Shown: positions 8,279 through 16,473 of the stretch, piece by piece | How positions within the stretch are numbered: the stretch's first letter is position 1 | Layout: the number at the start of each line of letters is the position of its first letter | DNA from: Candidatus Poribacteria bacterium | GTDB taxonomy: Bacteria > Poribacteria > WGA-4E > WGA-3G | Assembly (NCBI GenBank): GCA_012270865.1 | Contig: JAAXHL010000037.1 | Location: 1-64,000, forward strand | Direction: 5' to 3' | Length of the DNA: 64,000 nucleotides | Made by a program: the position numbers and the translations under genes | The notes under the pieces: model-generated | Told to the model about the DNA's origin: nothing | Databases searched by the model: none | What the model saw: the letters and a program-made list of their open reading frames with translations, nothing else

Positions 8279-9340
8279 TTACAAAGGTAATGAAATCGGT
8301 GCGCCGATTTGGGAAGAACGATATGTGGCTTCTGCTAACTCGATACCGTCTCTGCCGATGCGTCCGTGGGTGGTCGGCTCCGCTTCACCAGCGATGCATT
8401 GAAGCCAGTGGTCGATGCTTGCCCCTTTCGCTGCCATCCCCCAATATCGCTGTTGACGCTGCGCTTCGGGTACGTTGCGATACGTATCGTCATCCGGGAC
8501 GGGTGCGGTGAATTCTTCGGCGGATGCCATATCGTGCGTCTTCCAACGGAGTCCGTTTCGCGTCAACATTGCAGAACCGTTGCTCGTAACGAGACCGTTT
8601 CCACTATTGCCGACTTGGGCTGCCCAACTTTTCATCATCATCCCAACGCCACCGTTTTTGAAATGTACGGTTAGTACGGCGTTATTTTCTACGGCTTCTT
8701 CGGCGGGGGGATAGGTACCGCCGAGCGGGACATGGCTTGTGAATCCGTAGACGGTGGAGGCGGGACCGTAGAGCCACAACCAGATATCGAGATGGTGGAT
8801 CGCTTGCTCTACCAACATGCCGCCCGATTCTGCCTTGACAAAGAGCCACGGGTGCCGTTCCGGTGAAAAATAACCGACCTGATTGGAATACGCCATCTGC
8901 AGGGTGCCGAGGGTGCCGTCGTCTAAGAGCGATTTCAGTTTCTTATGTCCCGGATCGAACCGCATCATATAGGCGACCATCAGGAGGACCCCGGCATTTT
9001 CAGCGGCGGCGACCATCTCGTCACCTTCGGCGACGTTACAACACATCGGTTTTTCCATCAAAATATGTTTGCCAGCATCGGCGGCAGCGCGGGTGATTTC
9101 GAGGTGCGGACGCGGATGAACGCACACATCAACTGCGTCTATGTCCGATCTGTCGAGGAGCGCGCGATAGTCTGTATAGGCATCTGCACCGAACTGGTCT
9201 GCCTGTTCGTTTGCGGCTGCTTCGTTGATGTCTGCGATGGCGACGATGTCTGCACGACGCGACGGTTCTTGGTAATACGGGGCATGGAGACCACGAAAGA
9301 TGCCACCGCATCCGATAATACCGACTCTGATTCTGTCCAT
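8279..9340 (-). CDS. Gfo/Idh/MocA-family NAD(P)-dependent oxidoreductase (1)
   Basis: This is a 353-residue two-domain dehydrogenase. The Rossmann motif G-I-I-G-C-G-G-I lies at residues 7-14 and the family's E-K-P signature, with the catalytic lysine, at 96-98. An H-H-L-D motif in the C-terminal domain (about 182-185) supplies the likely proton-relay histidine and aspartate. The family oxidises or reduces sugars, inositols and related polyols. AAGGAGA precedes the ATG. A compound palindrome (9375-9426) separates it from the selenoprotein gene upstream on the same strand. Three other family members occur in this window, which suggests a diverse sugar catabolism. Confidence 0.9.
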   Translation of the reverse strand: MDRIRVGIIGCGGIFRGLHAPYYQEPSRRADIVAIADINEAAANEQADQFGADAYTDYRALLDRSDIDAVDVCVHPRPHLEITRAAADAGKHILMEKPMCCNVAEGDEMVAAAENAGVLLMVAYMMRFDPGHKKLKSLLDDGTLGTLQMAYSNQVGYFSPERHPWLFVKAESGGMLVEQAIHHLDIWLWLYGPASTVYGFTSHVPLGGTYPPAEEAVENNAVLTVHFKNGGVGMMMKSWAAQVGNSGNGLVTSNGSAMLTRNGLRWKTHDMASAEEFTAPVPDDDTYRNVPEAQRQQRYWGMAAKGASIDHWLQCIAGEAEPTTHGRIGRDGIELAEATYRSSQIGAPISLPL

Positions 9341-9374
9341 GTATCTTCTCCTTCAAAACGACAAAAAAGCGTTC

Positions 9375-9426
9375 GTAGTAGGGCGATTCATCGCCCGTTC
9401 CAACGCGCAATAAATTGCGCTACTAC
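9375..9426. repeat. Compound palindromic (cruciform-type) repeat
   Basis: An outer stem, GTAGTA (9375-9380) with TACTAC (9421-9426), encloses two hairpins. One is GGGCGAT-TC-ATCGCCC at 9381-9396 and the other GCGCAA-TAAA-TTGCGC at 9405-9420. It lies between the selenoprotein gene and the downstream oxidoreductase gene. It has no T tract on either strand, so it looks like a REP-type element rather than a terminator. Confidence 0.7.
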
Positions 9427-9467
9427 AAACAGGACGGTTTATGGTTACGGCACACGGTGTGTGCCTG

Positions 9468-10193
9468 CTACCTTCTACTACTTTTAAGGATAGGAGGTGC
9501 TTCCTCATTCTCTAAAAGTGAGAGTGCTTCAGCGATGATGGCGTGTTGTAACTCTGGGTTGTTCGGTTCGCCGAGCGGATGTCCGAAACCGTAAGGTACC
9601 GATAAAGCACGCGGCGGTTTCACCTTCTTCGTAATGTCTTCTATAAGTGTGATTGAAACCGTAGAGATTCCCGCCGCTTCAACCGCACGTTGTATCAATC
9701 CTACAGACTGATTGCACATTGGTCAGACGGGGGTTAGGAACGCAACATCTACGCCGTCCGTTTTAAGCTTATGTCCGACTTCAGGTGCGTATTCTGTGAT
9801 AAGCGCGTCCGGTTTTGTGATGGATCCCATGAAACTGAAGTGTCTATGGTTTAGGGATCCGATTTTGCTTTCGGTCTCGAGTTCTTTGAATCTATCGAGC
9901 GGAAACGCGAGGTTCGGATCGGTTTCGAGGCCGCGTTCATCGTAAGCCGCGCTTTTGTGTCCGTTTATGAGTGCTTGGGTCTGGACGGTATTCGGGATCT
10001 CGCGGGACGAACAGTCTCCGCTCTCAAAGGGAGGCTGTCCGTCAAGAAAGAAGCCGGCGGTTGTGATGAGCGCGACGCGACATTCGTTCAACGGTAAGCG
10101 TAACGGTGTGTGCGGCGTTGCTTCATAGTGCTTACCGCGGTAAAGTTTCATAAAGAATCGCGAGAACGGATCAAGTTTACGTAAGGGTGCCAT
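9468..10193 (-). CDS. GrdB-family selenoprotein with in-frame UGA (selenocysteine 157)
   Basis: This reads as one 241-codon gene with a single in-frame TGA at 9725-9723 (codon 157). Without the UGA the two halves (156 and 84 residues) abut in the same frame. The motif is T-P-V-U-P-M-C-N-Q-S-V-G-L, matching the C/U-P-x-C-x-Q-S-V-G-L site of the family annotated as glycine/sarcosine/betaine reductase selenoprotein B-like, where the first position is Cys or Sec. Downstream, P-R-A-L-S-V-P-Y-G-F-G-H and G-E-P-N-N-P also fit the family. The family's role outside true amino-acid reductases is unknown; a UxxC redox centre is likely. A SECIS-like hairpin follows the UGA. GAGG precedes the ATG, and the start is 12 bases after the stop of an oxidoreductase gene, suggesting one operon. 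Confidence 0.88.
9694..9712 (-). promoter_or_regulatory. Bacterial SECIS-like hairpin
   Basis: In the mRNA, 10 bases after the UGA codon, AUCAGUCU pairs with GGAUUGAU in eight consecutive pairs (six Watson-Crick, two G-U), closing a three-base loop, GUA. The loop begins at the 19th base after the UGA and its first base is G. Known bacterial SECIS elements need a guanosine at the start of a small apical loop at about this distance. It lies within the coding sequence, as bacterial SECIS elements do, and is read by SelB. Confidence 0.8.
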
Positions 10194-10205
10194 ATTCGCC
10201 TCGTG

Positions 10206-11231
10206 TTAGCCGTTCGCGAAGATAAGTCGTTTTCGGTTTTGGCACGGGAGTTGGACCGTCTGTCCGGTGATGTCGCTCTCGATTGTGGCGAACCCGATTT
10301 CGTTGACGGCAGTATAGGGATCGCGGGCACAATGCGGAAGCGGACCGCCATCAAAATAGTCGGTAATCTGTTTGTACGCAACTTTGAACGGGCTGGCGTT
10401 TTCAGGGAGATCAAGGGTCTCATTATCGACTAATTTGCCTGCTCTATGGACAGTCGCGCCGCTATAGAACCCTGTCTGAACGCTCCCTTCACTGCCGAGA
10501 ACATCGACTGAGAACCCGCCCCGTGTCCCATGATTTCCGACATGGAAGCCGATGACACCGCTCTCAAATTGGATGGTTGAACCGACGATTGCGGGTTCAG
10601 GTTCGTAAGGCTCTGGGACATCGCCACCACCGGAGACGAAACCTGTTACAGCGACTGGATCGTAGCCCGCGAATTGGCAGATCATGTCCGTTGTATGTAT
10701 GGCAAAAGAGAGGACACCGCCGCCGCAATATCCGATAACGGTTTGTACCTCACCGATGAGTCCGTCTGCTATGAGCGATTGGAGGCGGATGAGATGCGGT
10801 CCCCAGTGTCGTGTATAGTCAACAACGATGGGGATACCTTTAGCATCGGCACCGGCGGTCATGAGGTCAACCTCTTCGAGCGAACATCCGGCAGGTTTTT
10901 CGAGGAAGATGGCTTTAATGTCAGCCTTCAAGACGTTCTGCATCACGGCGAAATGGTGGGGGCCGCGGACGCAGACAGCGACGATATCTAAATCTTCGCT
11001 TTCGAGCATCTGGACATCTGTTTCGTAGTAGTTGATTGAGTTGTCAGGGAACCCGGGTCCCCATGTCTGCTGGAATTCTGCTTGTCGTTCTGCGGACATA
11101 TCTGCGACTGCAACGAGTTCGGTCGTCTCGCAAAAACGGATACCACCTGCGTGACAATACGGATAAGGGTCATCAGGCGTTGAATAGCGGGCGGCGATAC
11201 TGCCTAACCCGATAATACCGACACGATACAT
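10206..11231 (-). CDS. Gfo/Idh/MocA-family oxidoreductase (2), upstream of the selenoprotein
   Basis: A 341-residue dehydrogenase with the nucleotide motif V-G-I-I-G-L-G-S-I at residues 4-12 and E-K-P at 111-113, so the catalytic lysine is present. The C-terminal domain has H-T-T-D in place of the common H-x-x-D dyad, which keeps a histidine and an aspartate. The substrate cannot be named from sequence. AAAAGGAG precedes the ATG. The stop is 12 bases before the start of the selenoprotein gene, so the two are probably co-transcribed and may share a pathway. Confidence 0.88.
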   Translation of the reverse strand: MYRVGIIGLGSIAARYSTPDDPYPYCHAGGIRFCETTELVAVADMSAERQAEFQQTWGPGFPDNSINYYETDVQMLESEDLDIVAVCVRGPHHFAVMQNVLKADIKAIFLEKPAGCSLEEVDLMTAGADAKGIPIVVDYTRHWGPHLIRLQSLIADGLIGEVQTVIGYCGGGVLSFAIHTTDMICQFAGYDPVAVTGFVSGGGDVPEPYEPEPAIVGSTIQFESGVIGFHVGNHGTRGGFSVDVLGSEGSVQTGFYSGATVHRAGKLVDNETLDLPENASPFKVAYKQITDYFDGGPLPHCARDPYTAVNEIGFATIESDITGQTVQLPCQNRKRLIFANG

Positions 11232-11314
11232 TGGCGTTGCTCCTTTTTCGAGGGTTGATAAGAAAGAATAGCATAAACACGGGAAAATGGCAAGGTGAAG
11301 TTGGGTGTTAGCCG

Positions 11315-12868
11315 TCAGCCATTCGGCATTAGATAGAGGTGGAAACCTTCGTCGCCGATGACGGAACCTGTAAATTTGACTAAAAAGGAGAGCTTGTGTT
11401 GCTCAAGCAGTTTGGCATCTATCGCACGGTTCAAAATAATCAGGACCGGTTCGGAATGCTCGCGACTGAGTTTTTGTGCCTCTTCAATGATGAGTTCGTT
11501 GGAAACATTATGCGTACGCGCCTTGTCCCACCTCACAAAAGACCCGAATCTGCTCCCGTGTGTGTAGTAGATTTGTGGTTTCTGTAGGTATCCAACGACA
11601 GTACTGACAGCGTAGTCGATCTCGCCAACCATTAGATGGTCTTGCATACCCTGCGACTTGATGTATTCGGCTGTGAGTTTTCCGTAGGAGAAAATATGGC
11701 GGTGTTCCATCCGTGTGGCGATAACACCCCCGATAGCGTGGCAGATAAGTAGCAGCGTCAAGACCACCGTCGCTGCCACATTTAAAACCCGATCCACAAT
11801 AGAATCCGTCTCGTCTTGTTCGGTCTTACCGAAATTGATTGCGGGAGAATCTCGGTAAATCCAGCAGCACATCAGAAACGTTAGGAAGAGGAACCCGTGA
11901 TGTCGGATGCTGCCGTGATACTTCACATAAAAGAACGCCAGAAGTCCAAACGTCCCGGTGAGATAGATAAGGAGTGCAGTCGGACGTTTAAGGAACAGCA
12001 GCACACTGAAAAGCATGAAAAAATAACAGAGCGGGATTTGGATGGCTTGGAAGATTGGATAGGTTGTTAGGAGATTTGAACCCCAAAACCCGAATATAGG
12101 TCTCGTGACAGGGAGGTACGCACGGGAGATCAGTTTGACGATATTGTTTACACGTTCCGAGTTATAGTTAAAGTGCCATCCGACAGCAAACCCTGTATCC
12201 GACGGTGGGTTGAGTTGCAATACTGCTGTCGTAATCCCGATACCGATGAGTGCGAACCCGATCCAAATCGGTCTTTTATCTTCTATGGTCGCGATCTCTT
12301 CGTTTAGAGGCTTAAGAAACCGACCCCGAAAAACATATTCGCAACAGAGCGCACCTGCTATCGCTATGGTAACGATGAGTGCATGGACGCTCGTATGTGC
12401 AAGGAGAAATAGCACACCGCCGATCCAGATAAAACGTTTGTAGCGTTCCCTGAAAAGCACACAAAAGACGGTTATCAGTAGCATCCCGAGTGCGTAGTTT
12501 CGGGCGACAATCGCGTATTCATAGAGAACAAAGTATCCGAAGCAGAAGAGGAGTTTCTGGAACCAGTTGAAGGGCGCGTATCGGACGAAGAGATAGACGG
12601 TTGCACCGGCAATCAGGAGATGGAACATCTGCATAACAACCGGCGAATGGGTGATACGGCTGAGTGGCATCAAGCAGAGGTGCCACAAGCCTGGATGTCC
12701 CTCGTATTTGAGATTTGCGAAGAGATTGAAGACGGAGGTGCTGTCGCGTGCGAGGAGCCACGCCTGAATTTCGTCTCTCCACATCTCGTGTTGGCTTGCG
12801 GTAAACGCACCGACTGCAAGAAAAAGGAATGTCAAGCCGAGCGCGTAGTGTTTATCCTTTTTGCCCAT
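11315..12868 (-). CDS. Polytopic GT-C-like glycosyltransferase, tandem copy 1
   Basis: The 517-residue protein has about ten hydrophobic segments. After the first one comes W-R-D-E-I-Q-A-W (residues 30-37), an acidic D-E pair in the first extracytoplasmic loop. That is the hallmark of GT-C glycosyltransferases using polyprenyl-phosphate sugars (ArnT/PMT type), although no family was recognised with certainty. The C-terminal 100 residues form a soluble domain. A second gene of exactly the same length stands at 13172-14725 and is nearly identical through the middle. The copies differ mostly at the two ends and in the C-terminal domain, around residues 420-490. Acceptor and donor are unknown. 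Confidence 0.65.
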   Translation of the reverse strand: MGKKDKHYALGLTFLFLAVGAFTASQHEMWRDEIQAWLLARDSTSVFNLFANLKYEGHPGLWHLCLMPLSRITHSPVVMQMFHLLIAGATVYLFVRYAPFNWFQKLLFCFGYFVLYEYAIVARNYALGMLLITVFCVLFRERYKRFIWIGGVLFLLAHTSVHALIVTIAIAGALCCEYVFRGRFLKPLNEEIATIEDKRPIWIGFALIGIGITTAVLQLNPPSDTGFAVGWHFNYNSERVNNIVKLISRAYLPVTRPIFGFWGSNLLTTYPIFQAIQIPLCYFFMLFSVLLFLKRPTALLIYLTGTFGLLAFFYVKYHGSIRHHGFLFLTFLMCCWIYRDSPAINFGKTEQDETDSIVDRVLNVAATVVLTLLLICHAIGGVIATRMEHRHIFSYGKLTAEYIKSQGMQDHLMVGEIDYAVSTVVGYLQKPQIYYTHGSRFGSFVRWDKARTHNVSNELIIEEAQKLSREHSEPVLIILNRAIDAKLLEQHKLSFLVKFTGSVIGDEGFHLYLMPNG

Positions 12869-13171
12869 TGTTTACATTGTGTCCTATGGTTTAAAAGCCT
12901 GGCCTTTTGAACTAATTATTAGGGATCGCGAGCACAGCGTGCTTCTACCGAGAGGTTTCTTATGCATTACCGAATTAAATTATTAAACTTCATCAAACCA
13001 AACCTACAGAGCCTGGGACTGCGGCGGTTTTTCTTCTTAAATTGACACTTATGGTAAGATTTTACCACAAAACAATCCCAAAATCTTCAAAATTATAAAA
13101 ATTGTGTTTACTGCGGTTGCAACAGTAGAAAACACAGCAATCGGGAGGTCGTTCCTACAAAAGAGACTGTG
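12869..13171. other. Intergenic space between the tandem GT-C copies
   Basis: No gene or convincing RNA is seen in these 303 bases. The stretch is AT-rich and has a short hairpin, AGCAC-AGC-GTGCT, near 12930-12942. A TTGACA-like hexamer on the plus strand (about 13040) has no coding sequence after it. The minus-strand promoter of copy 1 would have to lie here if the copies are transcribed separately, but I could not identify it. Confidence 0.5.
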
Positions 13172-14725
13172 TCACGGTGCGGGCATCAGATAGAGATGGA
13201 AACCTTCGCTGCTAACGGTTGAGCCGGTAAATTTGACTAAGAACGTGAGATTGTGCTGTTCACGCCGTTCAGCACTTAAAGATCGATTCAAAATAATTAG
13301 TACATCTTGCGTATTCTGACGGCTCAATTTCAGTGCTTCTGCAATGACAAGTTTACTGGGTGCACTGTGGGAGCGCGCTTTGTCCCATCGGACAAAAGAG
13401 CCGAGTCGGCTCCCGCGCGGATAGTAAACCTGTCGTTTCGGTAGATAGCCGACGACAGTGCTGGTAGCGGAATCCTTCTCAGCAACTATTAGATGGTCTT
13501 GCATGCCTTGCGACTTGATGTATTCGGCTGTGAATTTGCCGTAGGAGAAAATATGGCGGTGTTCCATCCGTGTGGCGATAACACCCCCGATAGCGTGGCA
13601 GATAAGTAGCAGCGTCAAGACCACCGTCGCTGCCACATTTAAAATACGATCCACAATAGAATCCGTCTCGTCTTGTTCAGTCTTACCGAAATTGATTGCG
13701 GGAGAATCTCGGTAAATCCAGCAGCACATCAGAAACGTTAGGAAGAGGAACCCGTGATGTCGGATGCTGCCTTGATATTTTATGTAGAAAAACGTCAGGA
13801 GTCCGAACGTACCGGTGAGATAGATGATCAAAGCAGTGGGTCGTCTTATGAACAATAGCACACTGAAAAGCATGAAAAAATAACAGAGCGGGATTTGGAT
13901 ATCTTGAAAGATTGGATAGGTTGTTAGAAGGTTTGACCCCCAAAAATGGAGTGTCGTCTTGGGAATTGGAAGATACGCGCGTGAAATTAGTTTGACGATA
14001 TCGTTCACCCGTTTCGGATCATAGTTAAAGTGCCATCCGACAGCAAACCCTGTATCCGATGGCGGGTTGAGTTGTAAAACCGCTGTCGCAATCCCGATAC
14101 CGATGAGTGCGAACCCGATCCAAATCGGTCTTTTATCTTCTATGGTCGCGATCTCTTCGTTTAGAGGCTTAAGAAACCGACCCCGAAAAACATATTCGCA
14201 ACAGAGCGCACCTGCTATCGCTATGGTAACGATGAGTGCATGGACACTGGTATGTGCAAGGAGAAATAGGACACCACCGATCCAAATAAAACGTTTGTAA
14301 CGTTCCCTGAAAAGTAGACAAAAGACGGTTATCAGCAGCATCCCGAGTGCGTAGTTTCGGGCAACGATAGCGTATTCATAGAGGACGAAGTATCCGAAAC
14401 AGAAGAGGAGTTTCTGGAACCAGTTGAAGGGCGCGTATCGGGCGAAGATATAGACGGTCGCGCCGGCAATCAGGAGATGGAACATCTGCATAATAACCGG
14501 CGAATGGGTGATACGGCTGAGTGGCATCAAGCAGAGGTGCCACAAGCCTGGATGTCCCTCGTATTTGAGATTTGCGAAGAGATTGAAGACGGAGGTGCTG
14601 TCGCGTGCGAGGAGCCACGCCTGAATTTCGTCTCTCCACATCTCGTGTTGGCTTGCCGTAAACGCGCCGATTGCGAGGAAAAGGCACGTCAAACCGAGTG
14701 CGTAGTGCCTGTTTCGATTCTCCAT
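13172..14725 (-). CDS. Polytopic GT-C-like glycosyltransferase, tandem copy 2
   Basis: The 517-residue product aligns with the neighbour at 11315-12868 without a net length change, including the same M-W-R-D-E-I-Q-A-W loop motif and membrane segments. Long stretches of DNA are identical between copies, for example the block ending the membrane domain (13490-13740 versus 11633-11883). In contrast, the C-terminal domain (about residues 420-495) and a loop near residue 235 have diverged. This pattern fits a recent duplication, or older copies homogenised in the middle by gene conversion while the soluble domain diverged. The VWA gene lies upstream on the same strand. Confidence 0.65.
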   Translation of the reverse strand: MENRNRHYALGLTCLFLAIGAFTASQHEMWRDEIQAWLLARDSTSVFNLFANLKYEGHPGLWHLCLMPLSRITHSPVIMQMFHLLIAGATVYIFARYAPFNWFQKLLFCFGYFVLYEYAIVARNYALGMLLITVFCLLFRERYKRFIWIGGVLFLLAHTSVHALIVTIAIAGALCCEYVFRGRFLKPLNEEIATIEDKRPIWIGFALIGIGIATAVLQLNPPSDTGFAVGWHFNYDPKRVNDIVKLISRAYLPIPKTTLHFWGSNLLTTYPIFQDIQIPLCYFFMLFSVLLFIRRPTALIIYLTGTFGLLTFFYIKYQGSIRHHGFLFLTFLMCCWIYRDSPAINFGKTEQDETDSIVDRILNVAATVVLTLLLICHAIGGVIATRMEHRHIFSYGKFTAEYIKSQGMQDHLIVAEKDSATSTVVGYLPKRQVYYPRGSRLGSFVRWDKARSHSAPSKLVIAEALKLSRQNTQDVLIILNRSLSAERREQHNLTFLVKFTGSTVSSEGFHLYLMPAP

Positions 14726-14768
14726 TATCTCTCTGTGATTTTAAAGTTCCGGTTGAGGTTTTTATTTT

Positions 14769-15848
14769 TCATTGGAGAGCGAGACTTGAAATCGGTAGCC
14801 ATAAGCCGCCGGTGCTTTTTGCGATGAATTTTTGGAACGGTTCATCGCGTCCGATAACGTCCACCTTGATTTTGGCAGTCTTCATCTTCATCATCACATC
14901 TATAGAGGAGTAGGCACCGCTAACATATTCATCTGTGACGAAGATGAAATGGATTTCGGCACCGCGTCGGAAAACGACTTCGTCGGCTGCACGGATGAGT
15001 GCATCCAACCCTTTTTCATCACCTCGGAATCTCAGTTGTGCGAGCACTTTTTTGATCTGCGAAATAGAACGTGTCTGCGGGATAACTTCAAAATCCAGTC
15101 CGAGGAGTCCGTACCCGGTGCCGCTACGGAAGGCGACGACACCTATCGTAAAGTCTATACCGGCACTGTCGAAGAGGTCTGTCATAGTGTTGAGATGTTC
15201 TCTGACAGCGTCAACATCGTTTTTCATACTGCCGCTCCCGTCAACAACAAAGACGACATCCACGAGATCGGTGCTTCGGTTTGCGATGATGTGTTTACCG
15301 ACTTTCGTCAACGCCAGGTCGGGGAGTGTAAGTGCTTTAAGGTCAGAGAGTGGCACGCCGCTGGTTCCGTTTAGGAGGCTGCTTGTAGCACCGCCGAGTT
15401 TCCCTGTCGGTGATCTCCGTGTCCCTACCGTTTTGATACCCCTAATGCTTGATCCACCGACGGGTCCGGACTGTATACCCCTCTCGGAGACCTGCCCTTC
15501 TGGATAGACAGGCGAAGTGAGTTCAGGTGTTCGCAATTCGGCTGTTGTCCGTTGATACGAGGTGGTTGCTACGGGTGGTTTAAGTATCTTCGGTTCAATT
15601 TTGGGGTTTTTTATCTGTTGTACATTTTCGGTAGATGCCGTAGGTTGGACCGGAAGATGTTCGGGTCTTTTCAACGGACGCAGAGAACTCCGGGAACGGA
15701 TCTTGACTATGTCGAACTCCGTGACCGGTCTGTTTTGCAGATTGAATTGCTGCCGATACAAGGCTCCGAGTATGAGAAGCAAAAGGACGTGAAGCCCGAT
15801 AGACAGAACGAGGGCATTTGGGATATTTTTCTTTAAGAGGACTTTCAT
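14769..15848 (-). CDS. Membrane-anchored von Willebrand factor A (VWA) domain protein
   Basis: The 359-residue protein begins with a transmembrane helix (about 13-31), preceded by a lysine pair. A proline/threonine-rich linker (about 55-165) follows, then a VWA domain (about 195-355). The metal-binding MIDAS motif D-G-S-G-S-M starts near residue 203, and a further acidic T-D-E-Y occurs near 307. The N-terminal membrane segment followed by a long linker recalls TonB-like or Bacteroides aerotolerance-type proteins that reach across the periplasm. The role is unknown; VWA domains usually mediate protein contacts. GGAAG precedes the ATG. It could be in an operon with the GT-C gene 43 bases downstream. 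Confidence 0.75.
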   Translation of the reverse strand: MKVLLKKNIPNALVLSIGLHVLLLLILGALYRQQFNLQNRPVTEFDIVKIRSRSSLRPLKRPEHLPVQPTASTENVQQIKNPKIEPKILKPPVATTSYQRTTAELRTPELTSPVYPEGQVSERGIQSGPVGGSSIRGIKTVGTRRSPTGKLGGATSSLLNGTSGVPLSDLKALTLPDLALTKVGKHIIANRSTDLVDVVFVVDGSGSMKNDVDAVREHLNTMTDLFDSAGIDFTIGVVAFRSGTGYGLLGLDFEVIPQTRSISQIKKVLAQLRFRGDEKGLDALIRAADEVVFRRGAEIHFIFVTDEYVSGAYSSIDVMMKMKTAKIKVDVIGRDEPFQKFIAKSTGGLWLPISSLALQ

Positions 15849-15952
15849 GTGCGATATCTTCCGTATCTTAATGATGGCTAAGGTGTTGCTTGTAAGTCCA
15901 TAATGAAACTATTATACCACTATCTCCATACTGACTTCAAGGAAAGAAAAAG

Positions 15953-15981
15953 TTGACGAAAATGTTAAAATTTGGTATTCT
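15953..15981 (+). promoter_or_regulatory. Sigma70-type promoter for the mutarotase-like gene
   Basis: TTGACG at 15953-15958 and TATTCT at 15976-15981 are separated by exactly 17 bases. The start codon of the next plus-strand gene lies 91 bases downstream at 16073. Confidence 0.7.
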
Positions 15982-16072
15982 ATAGAATTAGAATGGGAAA
16001 AGTGTAAACATAAATAGGATTTGGCTTGGTTCGGTAAGGCAGAATAATCCGAAAGGCGTTGGAAAAGTTGAG

Positions 16073-16405
16073 ATGAAACATTACGGTTTAACACTAAATC
16101 TAAAGGACGATCCGTCCGCTATAGAAAGATATAAAGCATATCACCGAGATGCCTGGCCAGAGGTCGTTGATGCCCTGAAATCGGTCGGTATAACGAAGAT
16201 GAACATCTATCTAATCGGGTGTCGTCTGTTTATGGCTATGGAAACCGTTGATACATTTGACATAGAACGAGACTTCCCACGCTATCTTGAAGAAAATCCG
16301 AAGTGCAAAGCCTGGGACGAATTGATGCGTACTTTTCAGGAACCGGTCGCGGAGGCACAACCAGACGAATGGTGGGCACAGATGGAACCGGTCTTTGCAC
16401 TATAG
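16073..16405 (+). CDS. L-rhamnose mutarotase-family protein (RhaM/DUF718)
   Basis: This 110-residue protein matches the small RhaM family, which interconverts the alpha and beta anomers of L-rhamnose or related sugars. The family pattern is visible: Y-x-x-Y-H-x-x-x-W-P-E-V at residues 20-31, with the histidine thought to be catalytic; a central beta strand with I-Y-L-I-G; and a C-terminal W-W-x-x-M-E-P-V-F. The length is close to the usual 104. The sugar actually used is uncertain, since several poribacterial and planctomycetal members sit beside unrelated sugar genes. A coiled-coil protein gene follows 68 bases later, so co-transcription is possible. Confidence 0.85.
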   Translation: MKHYGLTLNLKDDPSAIERYKAYHRDAWPEVVDALKSVGITKMNIYLIGCRLFMAMETVDTFDIERDFPRYLEENPKCKAWDELMRTFQEPVAEAQPDEWWAQMEPVFAL

Positions 16406-16473
16406 CCTTAAAAATAGACATCTCCGCGTGCGGAGATGCTTCTATTGAAAATACATTCGTGAGAAGAAACATT

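Noticed and set aside
9375..9426. Compound hairpin before the oxidoreductase gene as a terminator
   Set aside because: No T tract follows on either strand and the form is that of nested palindromes of a repeat element.
9723..9725. In-frame stop in the GrdB-like gene as a nonsense mutation or sequencing error
   Set aside because: The codon is TGA, falls exactly on the Sec/Cys column of the family motif, has a Cys at +3, and is followed by a fitting SECIS hairpin. A random nonsense change would not explain all of these.
13172..14725. The tandem GT-C copy as an assembly duplication
   Set aside because: The two copies differ at many positions, especially at both ends, so they are not a simple duplication of the same reads. 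Long reads would still be the decisive test.
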